Positions 26,444-35,731 of a DNA stretch of 64,000 bases are shown in pieces (positions within the stretch are counted from its first letter, which is position 1; each line of letters begins with the position of its first letter). Made by a program: the position numbers and the translations under genes. The notes under the pieces are model-generated. The model had not been told where the DNA came from. It ran no database searches and was given only the letters and a program-made list of their open reading frames with translations. The DNA is from Candidatus Amarolinea dominans (lineage in GTDB: Bacteria > Chloroflexota > Anaerolineae > SSC4 > Amarolineaceae): the NCBI GenBank assembly GCA_016719785.1, contig JADJYJ010000010.1, forward strand, positions 124,001-188,000, read 5' to 3'.

Positions 26444-27661
26444 ATGCCGGAAAAAGATGCTGCGGTTGTTGCAGCCGTTGCCAAGGGCCTCGAAGGTGTT
26501 ATTGCCGCGGCAACTTCGATTAGTTCCATTGACGGAACCGCCGGCCGTCTGACTTATCGTGGCATTCCCATCGAGGACCTGGCCGCCAACTCGTTCTACG
26601 AGGAGGTTGCCTATTTCCTGTGGAATGGTCAGTTGCCCACGCGGACCCAGCTGGAGCAGTTCATGGCCGACCTGGCCTTGATGCGCAAGCTGCCTGATAA
26701 TATCGTGGCAGCTCTCAAGATCTTCCCTACGACTTCCTCTGGCATGGATATGCTGCGCACGGTGATTTCGCTCCTCTCTGTGAGCGATCCCGAAGAAGAG
26801 AACAATTCCCCGGGCGCTAACCGGCGCAAGGCGCTGCGCCTGATGGCTCTGTTTCCTTCCATCATCGCCGGTTTCCATCGTGTACGTAACGGGCTTGACA
26901 TCATTGCGCCCAATCCGACCCTGGGCCACGCCGAGAATTTCCTCTATATGCTGACCGGCGCCAAGCCCGACCCGGTGAGGGTCAAAGGCGTTGATTTGTA
27001 CCTGGTTTTGCTGGCTGACCACGGTCTCAACGCGTCCACGTTCACGGCCAGGGTCATTGCCGGCACCGAAGCCGACATGTACGCGGCCGTGACCGGCGCC
27101 CTGGGCGCGCTCAAGGGGCCTTTGCACGGCGGCGCCAACCAGGGTGTGATGGATATGTTGGACGAGATCGGCAGCCTGGCCCATGTGGATGCCTGGTTCG
27201 ATGCCACCATGTCCGGACATCGCCGCATTATGGGCATGGGGCACCGTGTCTACAAGACCGAAGACCCACGCGCACGTGTGCTGCGCCGCGTCTCCGATGA
27301 GATGGGGCACGCGGTCGGCCAGCACGACCTGCATGAGATGGCCCTGCGCATCGAACAGCGCGCGATCGCGCACCCCCACTTTCTCGAACGTAAGCTGGCG
27401 CCCAACGTGGACTACTATTCGGCCACGGTGCTCTACTATGCCGGGATTCCGCTCGATCTCTTCACGACCATCTTCGCGATGAGCCGCATCGTGGGCTGGA
27501 CCGCGCATCTGATCGAGCAATACGCGGATAACCGCTTGATCCGCCCTCGGGCACAGTACATCGGCCCCGATTATCAGCCGTATGTCCCGATGGCTGAGCG
27601 TACAACCGAAAAGCTGGCTGAAGTCGCCCAGTCCCTGCACATGGCATCCAGCCAGTCGTAA
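26444..27661 (+). CDS. gltA: Citrate synthase
   Basis: 405 residues from ATG 26444, chosen because AAAGGAG lies just upstream and the protein starts at the usual family position; the longer frame upstream contains the promoter. It condenses oxaloacetate and acetyl-CoA in the TCA cycle. Active-site histidines sit in GPLHGGANQGV and GMGHRVYKTEDPRA, with the later Asp region FTTIFAMSRIVGWTAH conserved. Length and motifs fit the short bacterial/archaeal type II-like or methylcitrate-synthase-like class, so 2-methylcitrate synthase cannot be excluded. Transcribed alone from a strong promoter. Confidence 0.93.
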   Translation: MPEKDAAVVAAVAKGLEGVIAAATSISSIDGTAGRLTYRGIPIEDLAANSFYEEVAYFLWNGQLPTRTQLEQFMADLALMRKLPDNIVAALKIFPTTSSGMDMLRTVISLLSVSDPEEENNSPGANRRKALRLMALFPSIIAGFHRVRNGLDIIAPNPTLGHAENFLYMLTGAKPDPVRVKGVDLYLVLLADHGLNASTFTARVIAGTEADMYAAVTGALGALKGPLHGGANQGVMDMLDEIGSLAHVDAWFDATMSGHRRIMGMGHRVYKTEDPRARVLRRVSDEMGHAVGQHDLHEMALRIEQRAIAHPHFLERKLAPNVDYYSATVLYYAGIPLDLFTTIFAMSRIVGWTAHLIEQYADNRLIRPRAQYIGPDYQPYVPMAERTTEKLAEVAQSLHMASSQS

Positions 27662-27756
27662 GCAGCGGCCTGAGCTTCAGTTCCGGCGCTCTGCTCAAAG
27701 TCCTGCTGGCCCGCCAGCGGGACTTTAATTTGTCTCACGGAGGATTCAATCAGACC

Positions 27757-28173
27757 ATGAGTTTCTTGTCCAAATTGCTCGGCGGCAAGCCTGCTACGGC
27801 AGGGGCGCCGCCCGTCAAAATACCAACCGCCGCCACTGCGGCGCCGATGACGCCAACCCCTGCCGCTGGCTTGCCTGGCAGCATTGTTTCCCCCACCGGC
27901 AAAGTTCCTTCCCTGCGCATCGAGATTGATCGCCGCTGCTGTACGGCCATGGGCGACTGTATGCGCACCGCGCCCGGGGTGTTCGAAATTGATGAGGATG
28001 GCATTGCGATTGTGGTGGATGCGGCCGCCGCCGACCGCGCCCGGATCATCCTCGCTGCCGAAAACTGTCCCACGCAGGCCATCCGCCTGTACGAGCTGCA
28101 GGGCCAGCGCGTCTATCCTGATTGGATGGACGGCGTCGGCGCGGCCGGGGGCGGTGGGGCGACATTGGGATAA
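27757..28173 (+). CDS. Ferredoxin ([3Fe-4S]/[4Fe-4S] type)
   Basis: 138 residues; ATG 27757 follows CGGAGG. After a Pro/Ala/Thr-rich N-terminal linker (about residues 12-45) comes a single-cluster ferredoxin domain: RRCCTAMGDCMRTAPGVFEIDEDG, then AAENCPTQAI, with cysteines spaced as in P450-type small ferredoxins. A soluble electron carrier, partner unknown. It lies directly upstream of the MOSC and FAD-oxidoreductase genes, 15 bases from the former, suggesting one operon. Confidence 0.85.
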   Translation: MSFLSKLLGGKPATAGAPPVKIPTAATAAPMTPTPAAGLPGSIVSPTGKVPSLRIEIDRRCCTAMGDCMRTAPGVFEIDEDGIAIVVDAAAADRARIILAAENCPTQAIRLYELQGQRVYPDWMDGVGAAGGGGATLG

Positions 28174-28188
28174 ACGGATGCAACAGCC

Positions 28189-28656
28189 ATGATGGCAACG
28201 ATTACCCACATCAATGCGTCGCCTGGCGGGGTGCCCAAGCTGCCACAGCCATCCGCTCGCATCACGCGCGCCGGGCTTGACGGCGATAGCCAGCGCGATC
28301 TGGTACACCACGGCGGCCCCGATCGTGCGCTCTGTCTCTACTCCCTGGAACTGATCGAGGCCCTGCAGCGCGAAGGCCATACCATCTTCCCCGGCGCGGC
28401 CGGCGAGAATATCACCGTGCGCGGACTTGATTGGGCCGCGCTGCACAGCGGACAGCGTCTGCGCCTGGGCGCTGAGGTCTTGATCGAACTGACCGATACC
28501 GCCAATCCCTGTCGCCACCTGACTGACTTTTTCGTGCAGGGCGCCGTCAAACGTATTGCAGCCTGGGTGCATCCCGGCTGGAGTCGTTTCTATGCACGCG
28601 TGCTGCAGGAAGGCACGCTGCAGGTGGCCGACCCGGTGACGTTGCTGCCGGGCTGA
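28189..28656 (+). CDS. MOSC domain protein
   Basis: 155 residues covering most of a MOSC (molybdenum cofactor sulfurase C-terminal) domain: ASPGGVPK, GDSQRDLVHHGGPDRALCLYS, FPGAAGENITVRGL and the conserved cysteine of NPCRHL. MOSC proteins bind and transfer sulfur or handle Moco; YiiM-like members act on N-hydroxylated compounds. Follows the ferredoxin gene by 15 bases, which fits a redox role. Confidence 0.88.
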   Translation: MMATITHINASPGGVPKLPQPSARITRAGLDGDSQRDLVHHGGPDRALCLYSLELIEALQREGHTIFPGAAGENITVRGLDWAALHSGQRLRLGAEVLIELTDTANPCRHLTDFFVQGAVKRIAAWVHPGWSRFYARVLQEGTLQVADPVTLLPG

Positions 28657-28675
28657 GTTGACAGGAGAGAGAAGC

Positions 28676-29674
28676 ATGGATTGTGATGTCTTGGTAATTG
28701 GCGCGGGCATGACCGGTTTGAGCGCCGGCCAGCGCCTGCGTGAGCAAGGCCGGCGTGTGCTTGTGCTGGAGAAGGCCCGCAGCGCAGGCGGACGTATGGC
28801 AACGCGGCGCATCGGACCCGGCCGCGCCGATCATGGTGCGCAATTTCTCACCGCCCACACCCCCGCCTTCGCCGCGGCGCTGGCAGGCTGGGAGGCCGCC
28901 GGCTTGATCTACCCCTGGACGGCCGGCTATGCCCGGGGCAGTTTGCGCCCCAGCGCCGATGCCACGTTCTACCCGCGTTACGCCGCGGTTAACGGCATGA
29001 ATCACCTGGCGCAACAGTTGGCGCAAGGGCTTGAGGTGCGCACCGCGGTGACCGTGCAGGCTGTGCGCCGGCTGGCCCACGGTTGGCAGGTTGAGGACAG
29101 CGCGGGGGGCAGCACGCACGCCAGCCAGTTGTTACTGACCGCGCCGGCGCCGCAGAGCCTGGCCCTGTTGGCGGCCGGTGAGGTGGCCTTGAGCACCGCC
29201 GATCAGGCCGCGCTGGCGGTCATCGCGTATGATCCGTGCCTGGTTGGCCTGTTTTGGTGGCAAGGCGCAGCCCTGCTGCCGCCTGTTGGCGCCCTGCTGC
29301 GCAGCCAGCACGATCCTTTTTGGATTGCCGACAACCAGCAGAAGGGCATTTCACCCGAGGCAACGCTGCTGACGGTGCAGAGCAGTGCGGCTTTCAGCCG
29401 CCGCTGGTGGGAGGCTGACGATGCGGCCGCCCTGACTGCCATCCAGGCCGGGCTGCAGGAATTTCTGGACCCGCAGGGGCGCCTGGTCGAGGCACAGCTC
29501 AAGCGCTGGCGTTTTGCCACGGCCAGCACGCTCTGCCCGCAGCCGTTCCTGCTGCCGGCTGGCCTGCCCGGCCTGGCCCTGGCCGGTGATGCCTTCGACG
29601 CCGCGGGCAGCAAAGTAGGCTCCGTGGAGAGCGCGTTTATCTCCGGTCAGCAGGTTGCCGCAGCGCTGACCTGA
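28676..29674 (+). CDS. FAD-dependent amine oxidase-like oxidoreductase (renalase-like)
   Basis: 332 residues from ATG 28676 (site AGGAGAGAG upstream). It begins DCDVLVIGAGMTGLSAGQRL, a GxGxxG dinucleotide-binding fold, then VLEKARSAGGRMATRR and the C-terminal GLALAGDAFDAAGSKVGSVESAFISG that contacts FAD. The shape matches renalase-like NAD(P)/FAD oxidoreductases. It is the last gene of the ferredoxin-MOSC operon and is followed by a palindrome and a terminator. Confidence 0.85.
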   Translation: MDCDVLVIGAGMTGLSAGQRLREQGRRVLVLEKARSAGGRMATRRIGPGRADHGAQFLTAHTPAFAAALAGWEAAGLIYPWTAGYARGSLRPSADATFYPRYAAVNGMNHLAQQLAQGLEVRTAVTVQAVRRLAHGWQVEDSAGGSTHASQLLLTAPAPQSLALLAAGEVALSTADQAALAVIAYDPCLVGLFWWQGAALLPPVGALLRSQHDPFWIADNQQKGISPEATLLTVQSSAAFSRRWWEADDAAALTAIQAGLQEFLDPQGRLVEAQLKRWRFATASTLCPQPFLLPAGLPGLALAGDAFDAAGSKVGSVESAFISGQQVAAALT

Positions 29675-29681
29675 AAATTTG

Positions 29682-29697
29682 CCGAATGAGTTCGGCG
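29682..29697. repeat. Palindrome GCCGAATGAGTTCGGC
   Basis: Single variant copy of the GCCGAATGAATTCGGC family, located just before the terminator. Confidence 0.75.
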
Positions 29698-29710
29698 CTC
29701 CCGGTTTGGA

Positions 29711-29740
29711 GTCCTCGACAAGTCGAGGACTTTTTATTTT
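29711..29740 (+). terminator. Intrinsic terminator
   Basis: Stem GTCCTCGAC / GTCGAGGAC with a 2-base loop followed by TTTTTATTTT. It ends the ferredoxin-MOSC-oxidoreductase operon. Confidence 0.92.
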
Positions 29741-29755
29741 GGGTGTTGCCGCGGG

Positions 29756-30426
29756 TTACTGCCCGGCGTTCAGGAGCAGGATGCTGCCGGCCGCGACTAA
29801 GGCGACCAGGACATCGGTCAGAGCGGCGCGGCGGCGACAGGTGCCCGTGACATACGGCAGCGCCAGGCTCAGCGCCAGGGCAGAGCCGGTGGAGGTTGAG
29901 GCCGGGCGACCTGCGAGCAAGAACAGGGTCAACAGCAGGCCGCGCGTGACCATGCGCACCAGGGCGAAGCGGTTCAGTTCTTGCTGGTAGGTGGCGTCGC
30001 GATGGGTGAAGATGCGTTCGCTGATGAACCAAATATGGGTGGCCAACAGGTAGCCGCTGAGAAGTATGGCCAGGTTGGGCTTCAGGAGCGGTGTGGCCGC
30101 CGGGGTGTGCTGGGCGATCCAGGCGCTGGCTAGCCAGAGGGTGATCATGTGTAGGGCCTGATCGGCCAGATAGCTGCTGACGACCCAGTGCGGGCGCCAG
30201 CGTATGACGACATTTTTCCGGCATCCAGGGCAAAGTGGACCAGGGCGATGGCGGCCAGCGGGAGCCAGACCTGCGGCAGGGCCGGCCCAACCAGGATCAG
30301 CATAACGACGATGTGAATCGCGACATGCAGCGTCAGGCCCCCCAGGGTGCGCTTGGCGCGCACCATCCAACTAGACTGCAGGGGATAGTCAGCAATCAAG
30401 TGCGCTAAGAGCAGAGTCCAGAACAT
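29756..30426 (-). pseudogene. DUF3307 membrane protein, frameshifted
   Basis: The N-terminal half (MFWTLLLAHLIADYPLQSSWMVRAKRTL ... LVHFALDAGK) and the C-terminal half (RWRPHWVVSSYLADQALHMI ... ILLLNAGQ) are both recognisable as one DUF3307 protein but lie in different frames. The join falls at the run of five T (30213-30217, - strand A run). One extra A would restore a continuous protein of about 220 residues with roughly 5-6 helices. Family function is unknown. Either a sequencing indel or a recent mutation. Confidence 0.8.
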
Positions 30427-30438
30427 CTTGTCGGTTTA

Positions 30439-30714
30439 CTAACGGATGACGAAGCTCAGGATGACGATGACGGCGAACAGCGACGCGGCCAGCAGGCCGA
30501 CGCGGCGTAGGTCGCTGGCGACGTGGCCGTACTCTTTGGCGTAATCTACCTGGACGGCCGCCTTCGAGCCGGGGCGGCGTCCCGCCAACCCTCGGCTTGC
30601 CGCGCCCGCCATATTCGATGCGCCCGTCGGCGTGATGGATGTCATACCTTGCGAATAGCGCATGGGCGATGCACTGCGCGGCGCCCGTTGCGCGACACGT
30701 TGTTTCTTTGCCAT
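30439..30714 (-). CDS. Small single-helix membrane protein
   Basis: 91 residues from ATG 30714 (MAKKQRVAQRAPRS), chosen over an upstream in-frame start because AGAGAGATT precedes it. A basic, disordered N-terminal half is followed by one C-terminal transmembrane helix (RVGLLAASLFAVIVILSFVIR). Similar tail-anchored small proteins occur in Chloroflexota. No function can be assigned. It lies 12 bases upstream of the DUF3307 gene on the same strand. Confidence 0.7.
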   Translation of the reverse strand: MAKKQRVAQRAPRSASPMRYSQGMTSITPTGASNMAGAASRGLAGRRPGSKAAVQVDYAKEYGHVASDLRRVGLLAASLFAVIVILSFVIR

Positions 30715-30784
30715 GTGAATCTCTCTTTCTTCAGTTGGGATGATTGCCAGTCCGATTATACCCGACGCCGCGTGGGGCGTCAAA

Positions 30785-30872
30785 GTAGGGGCGCACCCTT
30801 GCGGTCGCCCACGCGGGCAGGCGCAAGACCATGCCCACCAATTTGTAGGGGCGCACCCTTGCGGTCGCCCAC
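30785..30872. repeat. Family C repeat, two copies
   Basis: GTAGGGGCGCACCCTTGCGG followed by TCGCCC at 30785 and again at 30845. The first copy also carries ACGCGGGCAGGCGCAAG. The same long form is at 41879-41936, and a variant is inside the GT4 gene at about 24829-24862. Confidence 0.88.
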
Positions 30873-30892
30873 TATTTTTGGGTCAGATACGA

Positions 30893-32473
30893 TTACAGGC
30901 CCTTCGTGGGCGGAATAAGGCGTCGCAGGACCATTCGAGACACGATTTTGACTTCTTCCACGCCGAGCAGCCACAGCAGCGCGCCGTAGATGGCGATGCC
31001 ACTGCCGGCGGCGCCTCCCACGACGATGACCTTGCCGACGAGGCCGCTGCCTGCCAGACCGCCCAGCCAGCCGCGCAGAACCGACAGCGCCAGGCCCATG
31101 GCCAGCGCGGCCAGCAACGCCTTGAAGCCGGTGCTCATGATCCCCTGGCCGCGCAAGGCGCCGATGGCACGCAGCAGCAAGATCAGCATGATGATCGCGT
31201 GACTCATGTGCTTGGTGGAGTCGGCCAGCACCAGGCCCAGGAAACCCAGCGGCCGCAGCAGGCTGAGCGCCACAACCAGGTAAACCACGACCGAGACGAC
31301 GCCAACGATGGCCGGGGTGCGCGTGTCCTGGCGGGCGTAGAACGCGTAGTTGAAGAGAAAATCAACCCCGGCAAAGCCCAGGCCCAGCAGATAGAGACGC
31401 AGCGCCCGTGCGGTCCACAGCGTGTCGGCGGCAACGAAGCTGCCATGCTCGAACAGCAGGCGGATGATCGGCTCGGCCATGACAAAGAGGGCCACGATGG
31501 CCGGGATGAGCAGGACGAGCACCAGGCGCAGGCCGCGCCCCAGGGTGCTACGGTACGCCAGCCACTCACCGGCGGCCGCATGACGCGACAGAGTGGGCAG
31601 CGCGGCCAGCGACACCGCCACCGGCACCAATCCCAGCGGGAACTGCACCAGCGTCGTGGCGTACTGCATCCAGGCCGCGCTCTGTGTGCCGGTACGCGAG
31701 GTCAGGTTGGCGTCCACCATCACCTGGAACTGGCCGACGAGCAAACTGATGCTGACCGGCAGATAGAGACGTAGAATCTGGCGCACGGCCGGATGGCCCC
31801 ACGCCAGGTGCAGACGCGCGCCGACGGCGCGCAGGCCAGGCAAGAGCAAACATAACTGCCCCAGGCTGCCCACCGCGATGCCCACCGGCAGGCTGTAGAT
31901 GCCGAGCCACGGCGTCAAGAGCGGGGCGCAGATGACCACGCCCAGGTTGAAAACGGCCGCGCCCAGGGCCGCGTACGAAAATGATTTCAGCGCGTAGAGA
32001 ATGCCGGTCAGCACGCCGGACAGGCCGAAGAAGAAGACGGCCGGCGCCATGATGCGCAGCGCATTGGTGATGACCGCGATCAGATGGGCATCGAAGCCGC
32101 CGCCGATCAGGCGCGCCACGTAGGGCGCCAGGCCCATCAGCGCCAGGAAGAGCACGGCCATGCCGGCCCCCACCGCGGTGAGTACGGCGCTGGCTACTTC
32201 CCACAGTTCGCGACGCCTTTCCGTACGGGCGTAATCGCTGAAAACCGGTACCAGCGCCGCGCTGAGCAGGCCACCCACCAGCATATCGTAGATCATGGTC
32301 GGCACGCGTGCGGCCAGGCGGAAGGCGCTCAGTTCGCCGGCCGAGCCGAAGTAGTAGGAAATGATCGTCTCGCGCAGCAGACCCAGGATGCGGCTGGCGA
32401 CGTTGCCGAAGGCCAGGATGCCGGCCGAACGGGCGACGCCACCGCTGGCCTCAGGTGGGGTGGCGTCTGTCAT
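30893..32473 (-). CDS. murJ: Lipid II flippase MurJ
   Basis: 526 residues, about 14 hydrophobic helices. The N-terminus ARSAGILAFGNVASRILGLLRE and the MVGGLLSAALVPVF motif are diagnostic of the MurJ/MviN family of MOP-superfamily flippases. It moves lipid II (or a similar polyprenyl-linked glycan) across the membrane for peptidoglycan synthesis. It overlaps the stop of the adenylyltransferase gene by ATGA, so it is translationally coupled to the heptose genes. A role in exporting another glycan is possible. Confidence 0.9.
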   Translation of the reverse strand: MTDATPPEASGGVARSAGILAFGNVASRILGLLRETIISYYFGSAGELSAFRLAARVPTMIYDMLVGGLLSAALVPVFSDYARTERRRELWEVASAVLTAVGAGMAVLFLALMGLAPYVARLIGGGFDAHLIAVITNALRIMAPAVFFFGLSGVLTGILYALKSFSYAALGAAVFNLGVVICAPLLTPWLGIYSLPVGIAVGSLGQLCLLLPGLRAVGARLHLAWGHPAVRQILRLYLPVSISLLVGQFQVMVDANLTSRTGTQSAAWMQYATTLVQFPLGLVPVAVSLAALPTLSRHAAAGEWLAYRSTLGRGLRLVLVLLIPAIVALFVMAEPIIRLLFEHGSFVAADTLWTARALRLYLLGLGFAGVDFLFNYAFYARQDTRTPAIVGVVSVVVYLVVALSLLRPLGFLGLVLADSTKHMSHAIIMLILLLRAIGALRGQGIMSTGFKALLAALAMGLALSVLRGWLGGLAGSGLVGKVIVVGGAAGSGIAIYGALLWLLGVEEVKIVSRMVLRRLIPPTKGL

Positions 32474-33003
32474 AGGTCAGCAGCCTCGCCTGGCGCAAAG
32501 CGTGCGACGATCAGCGCAATCAGTTCACGGGTCGAATGTCCAGCCAGGTAGGGCAGGTAGCGGACCTGGCCGCCGTAGCCGCTGACGATGGCGGCTTCGG
32601 GTGGTTCACGCCGCGGTTGTGCTGTCTGCCCGGCCGCGGGCGCGATAGTCCCGGCAGCCGGGTCCCAATCGCCGCCTTTGACGTAGACCGCCGGCCGCAG
32701 CGCGGCCACCAGCGACTCGGCCGTCAGTTCCTCGAAAATCACCACCAGGTCCACGCTGGTCAGCGCGGCCAGTATCTGCGCCCGTTCCACGGCCGGCAGC
32801 AGCGGCCGCTGTGGCCCCTTGAGCGCGCGCGTCGAAGCATCGCTGTTGACGCCGACCACCAGCGCATGGCCCAGGTTACGCGCCCGCTCCAAATAATCCA
32901 CATGCCCCAGGTGCAGCAGGTCGAAATGGCCGTTGGTCATCACCACGCGCCAGCCGGCCTCGCGCCACGCGTCGCATTGAGCCAGCGCGCTGGCCCGCGC
33001 CAT
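32470..33003 (-). CDS. rfaE2: Heptose-1-phosphate adenylyltransferase (RfaE2/HldE C-domain type)
   Basis: 177 residues from ATG 33003. The longer frame upstream is built of repeat sequence. It has the nucleotidyltransferase signature TNGHFDLLHLGHVDYLERA (HxGH) and VGVNSDASTRALKGPQRPL, followed by KGGDW. It forms ADP-heptose from heptose-1-phosphate, paired with the kinase encoded just upstream at 33186-34175. Overlaps murJ by 4 bases. The strand and order suggest one operon with the WecB/TagA and methyltransferase genes. Confidence 0.88.
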   Translation of the reverse strand: MARASALAQCDAWREAGWRVVMTNGHFDLLHLGHVDYLERARNLGHALVVGVNSDASTRALKGPQRPLLPAVERAQILAALTSVDLVVIFEELTAESLVAALRPAVYVKGGDWDPAAGTIAPAAGQTAQPRREPPEAAIVSGYGGQVRYLPYLAGHSTRELIALIVARFAPGEAADL

Positions 33004-33039
33004 CACCCTACCCACGGACGTTGGCCTGTTCGATTTTCG

Positions 33040-33185
33040 ATTTTCGGTCTCCGCTCTGCACTTTGCACTTTCCCCTCTGCCCCTACCACTTTGCCCTCTG
33101 CACTCTCTGCGTTTTCGGAGAAAACGCATTGCACTATACACTTTCCCCTCTGCACTTTGCACTTTGCACTATGCACTTTCCCCCT
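33040..33185. repeat. CTTTGCACTTTCCCCTCTGC-type repeats
   Basis: Iterated CTCTGCACTTTGCAC / TTTCCCCTCTGC units between the two heptose genes. Related sequence in reverse orientation is within the repeat at 2325-2362. No coding role. Confidence 0.75.
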
Positions 33186-34175
33186 CTATCTCTCCAGCGC
33201 CTCCGCCAGTTCCGCGGGCGTCACCACCGCGTTACCCAGGCGCCGCACCACCAGGCCGGCCGCGGTCATGGCCAGGTGCGCGGCCGTGCGCAGATCGAGG
33301 CCGCCGGCCAGGGCCAGGGTCAAGACGGCGATTACCGTGTCTCCCGCACCGGTGACATCGAACACTTCTTCGCGATTCCAGGCCGGCAGATGCCGCGGCA
33401 CATCGCCCCACGCCAGCAGGCTGACCCCGTCACCGCCGCGGGTGACGACCAGGCGCCGGGCGGAAAGCTCCCTCTGCAGGCGCACCAACGCCCGTTCGAA
33501 ATCATGATCGTCGTGCAGCGCAAAACCCACCTGCGCCTCGGCCTCGGCCGCATTGCAGCGCACCAGGTCGAAGCCGCGAAACTTGCCCAGGTCGCCCTGG
33601 GAATCCACTGTGGTCAGCACGCCGTGCTGTCGTGCGGCCGCCTGCACCGTGGCGATCAAGTCCGCGCTGACGACGCCGGTGCGGTAATCGGAAATCAACA
33701 CCGCGCTGGCGCCGGCCAGCAGGCGCTCCACGTGCGTATCCAGGTGCTGCGCCAACTCCGGGCTGAGCGGCCGCCGGTCCAAATGGTCCACGCGCACCAG
33801 GTGTTGGGGAAAACGCAGGCTGCCCTGCGCCACGATGCGCGTCTTGGTGGTAGTGGGCCGCTGCGCATCGGTGACGATGCCGGCGGTGTCAATGCCCAGG
33901 CTGCGCAAATGGCCGGTCAGCATGTCGCCGGCCGCGTCCGCACCGATGACCCCGATGACGGTGGCCTGGCTGCCCAGGGCGACGATGTTGGACGCGGGAT
34001 TGGCCGCGCCGCCCGGCACGCTCAGGCGCTGGCGCAGTTCAAGCACCGGCACCGGCGCCTCACGGCTCAAGCGCGTGGCAACGCCCATGACGTACTCATC
34101 CAGGCAGAGGTCGCCGATGACGACCACGCGCTGCCCGGCCAACCGGCCGACCAGGGAAGCTACCTCCAGCATCAT
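33186..34175 (-). CDS. rfaE1: PfkB-family heptokinase (RfaE1/HldE N-domain type)
   Basis: 329 residues from ATG 34175. Features are VVVIGDLCLDEYVMGVATRLSREAPVPVL, GGAANPASNIVALG (substrate loop), and the PfkB signature DVTGAGDTVIAVL with the catalytic Asp. It phosphorylates heptose-7-phosphate at C1. With the adenylyltransferase at 32470 it reconstitutes the bifunctional HldE as two separate proteins. Heptose activation in a probable Chloroflexota implies a heptose-containing surface glycan rather than classical LPS (inference). Confidence 0.9.
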   Translation of the reverse strand: MMLEVASLVGRLAGQRVVVIGDLCLDEYVMGVATRLSREAPVPVLELRQRLSVPGGAANPASNIVALGSQATVIGVIGADAAGDMLTGHLRSLGIDTAGIVTDAQRPTTTKTRIVAQGSLRFPQHLVRVDHLDRRPLSPELAQHLDTHVERLLAGASAVLISDYRTGVVSADLIATVQAAARQHGVLTTVDSQGDLGKFRGFDLVRCNAAEAEAQVGFALHDDHDFERALVRLQRELSARRLVVTRGGDGVSLLAWGDVPRHLPAWNREEVFDVTGAGDTVIAVLTLALAGGLDLRTAAHLAMTAAGLVVRRLGNAVVTPAELAEALER

Positions 34176-34185
34176 GCCACCTCCA

Positions 34186-34941
34186 TCATGCCCGCAGCAC
34201 CGCCCACACGAAGCGGGGGAGGGCCAACTGCCGGCGCCAGCGCCGCGGCTCCTGCGCCAGCCGAAACAGCCACTCCAGGTGCAGGCGTTGCAGCCAGGCG
34301 GGCGCTCGGCGTCGCACACCGGCAATAAAATCGAGCGAGCCGCCGACGCCCATGGCCAGCGGAATCTGCAAGCGCGGCTGCGTGCGCGCAATCCACAGGT
34401 CCTGATTGGGCGCGCCGTACGCGACAAAAAGGACGTGCGGCCGCGCCGCGGTGATGCGCGCGACGATGGCCTCTTCTTCATCCGGCCGCGGGCTGCCACC
34501 AAAGCAGCCGACAATCTGCAAGGTGGGATGGCGAGCGCGCAGGACGTTGGCGGCCTGCTCTGCGATGCCTGGCCCCGCGCCCAGCAAAAAGACCCGCCAG
34601 CCCTCCCGCGCGGCCAACGCTGCCAGCCGCGGCACCCCGTCGGAGCCGGTGATGCGCGTGGGTAGCGGCTTGCCAAAACGCCGCGCAGCCCACAGCAGCC
34701 CCCAGCCATCGGCCAGCGCCAAATCGGCCGCTGCCAGCACGCGCGCAAAGGCCGGGTCATGCTGCGCGGCCATGATGAACTCCGGGTTGATCGTGACCAC
34801 CTGGTGTGCCTGGCCGCTGCGCACGAAGTCAGCCGCCTGCGCCTCGAAGGCTTCCCAGGTCAGTGCGTGGACGCGCACGCCCAAAATCGTCACCGTCGCC
34901 AGGCTGGACGGCGGCGCTGCCGGGTCAGAAGCTGTAGACAT
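34186..34941 (-). CDS. WecB/TagA/CpsF family glycosyltransferase (GT26)
   Basis: 251 residues from ATG 34941. Typical signatures: VTINPEFIMAAQHDPAF, LADGWGLLWAARRFGKPLPTRITGSDGVP, and VAYGAPNQDLWI, then MGVGGSLDFIAG. The family transfers N-acetylmannosaminuronic acid or similar sugars to a polyprenyl-linked acceptor at the membrane. It overlaps the 3' end of the methyltransferase gene by about 17 bases and is separated by 10 bases from the heptokinase gene. Confidence 0.9.
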   Translation of the reverse strand: MSTASDPAAPPSSLATVTILGVRVHALTWEAFEAQAADFVRSGQAHQVVTINPEFIMAAQHDPAFARVLAAADLALADGWGLLWAARRFGKPLPTRITGSDGVPRLAALAAREGWRVFLLGAGPGIAEQAANVLRARHPTLQIVGCFGGSPRPDEEEAIVARITAARPHVLFVAYGAPNQDLWIARTQPRLQIPLAMGVGGSLDFIAGVRRRAPAWLQRLHLEWLFRLAQEPRRWRRQLALPRFVWAVLRA

Positions 34942-35711
34942 GAAAGCCGATGGTGGTTTCATCCTGTTGCACTTGCTGCAGATCGAAACGCTCAGCGGCC
35001 CAGGCGCGCAGGTCGGCCAGCGTCGTCGCAAAAACGTCATCCGCCACCAGCCAGGTGTCCGACCAGATGCGCTTTTCCATGTCGTTCAACACCGCGGCGC
35101 GCGGTCACCGGCTTGGAGCTGCGGATGACATCCACCTGGGCATGGTCGCGGCAGCCGAGCTGGTGCAGGGCCTCATCCACCTGTTCGTCGTTGCGCGTGC
35201 CCGGTCGCTCGGCCGTCGTACCCTGTGCGGCCAGCAGTTGGCGCCATTGCGTGCGTAGTTGCATGTTGATGGCACTGGGGTCGCGATGATGGATACTGTA
35301 GATGAACTTGCCGCCCGGCCGCAGCACGCGCACCGCCTCGGCCAGGGCGTCACGCCAGCCGCTGACCAGGTGCAAAACATGAAAGGCCAGGATGCCGTCG
35401 AACGTGCCGGGCGCAAAGGGCAGGCGGGTCATGTCGGCCAGCGCCACCGGCAGCGCGGGGAATTTTTGGCGCAGGACCGCCAGCATGGAACGTGAGAGGT
35501 CAACGCCGGTCATGGTCAGGCCACGCTGCACCAGCGGTCCGGCGATGCGGCCGGTGCCGATGCCAATTTCCAGCACATGAGTGGCGGCCGTCACGCCCAA
35601 CACCTGCCACAGGGCGTCGGCCAACTGTGCGGCCTCATGCGGCGGCAGGCTGCGGGTCTGGTCGTAGTAGCCGGCCGCCCGGTCGAAGACCACATTTTGT
35701 ACTTGGTTCAT
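34925..35711 (-). pseudogene. Class I SAM methyltransferase, frameshifted near 3' end
   Basis: The reading frame from ATG 35711 gives a good Methyltransf_11 domain: VLEIGIGTGRIAGPLVQRGL (SAM motif I), VDLSRSMLAVL, ADMTRLPFAPGTFDGILAFHVLHL. After SSKPVTAR the frame degenerates, while the next frame continues NDMEKRIWSDTWLVADDV and ends IGFHVYSF with a stop at 34925. Removing one C around 35095-35105 restores a single protein of about 262 residues. The target is unknown; the context is surface glycan modification. Confidence 0.8.
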
Positions 35712-35731
35712 CGTTGCGCTCCCATTTGCGC

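Noticed and set aside
30740..31774. Long + strand frame opposite murJ
   Set aside because: Gln/His-rich antisense shadow; murJ on the other strand has clear family motifs and helices.
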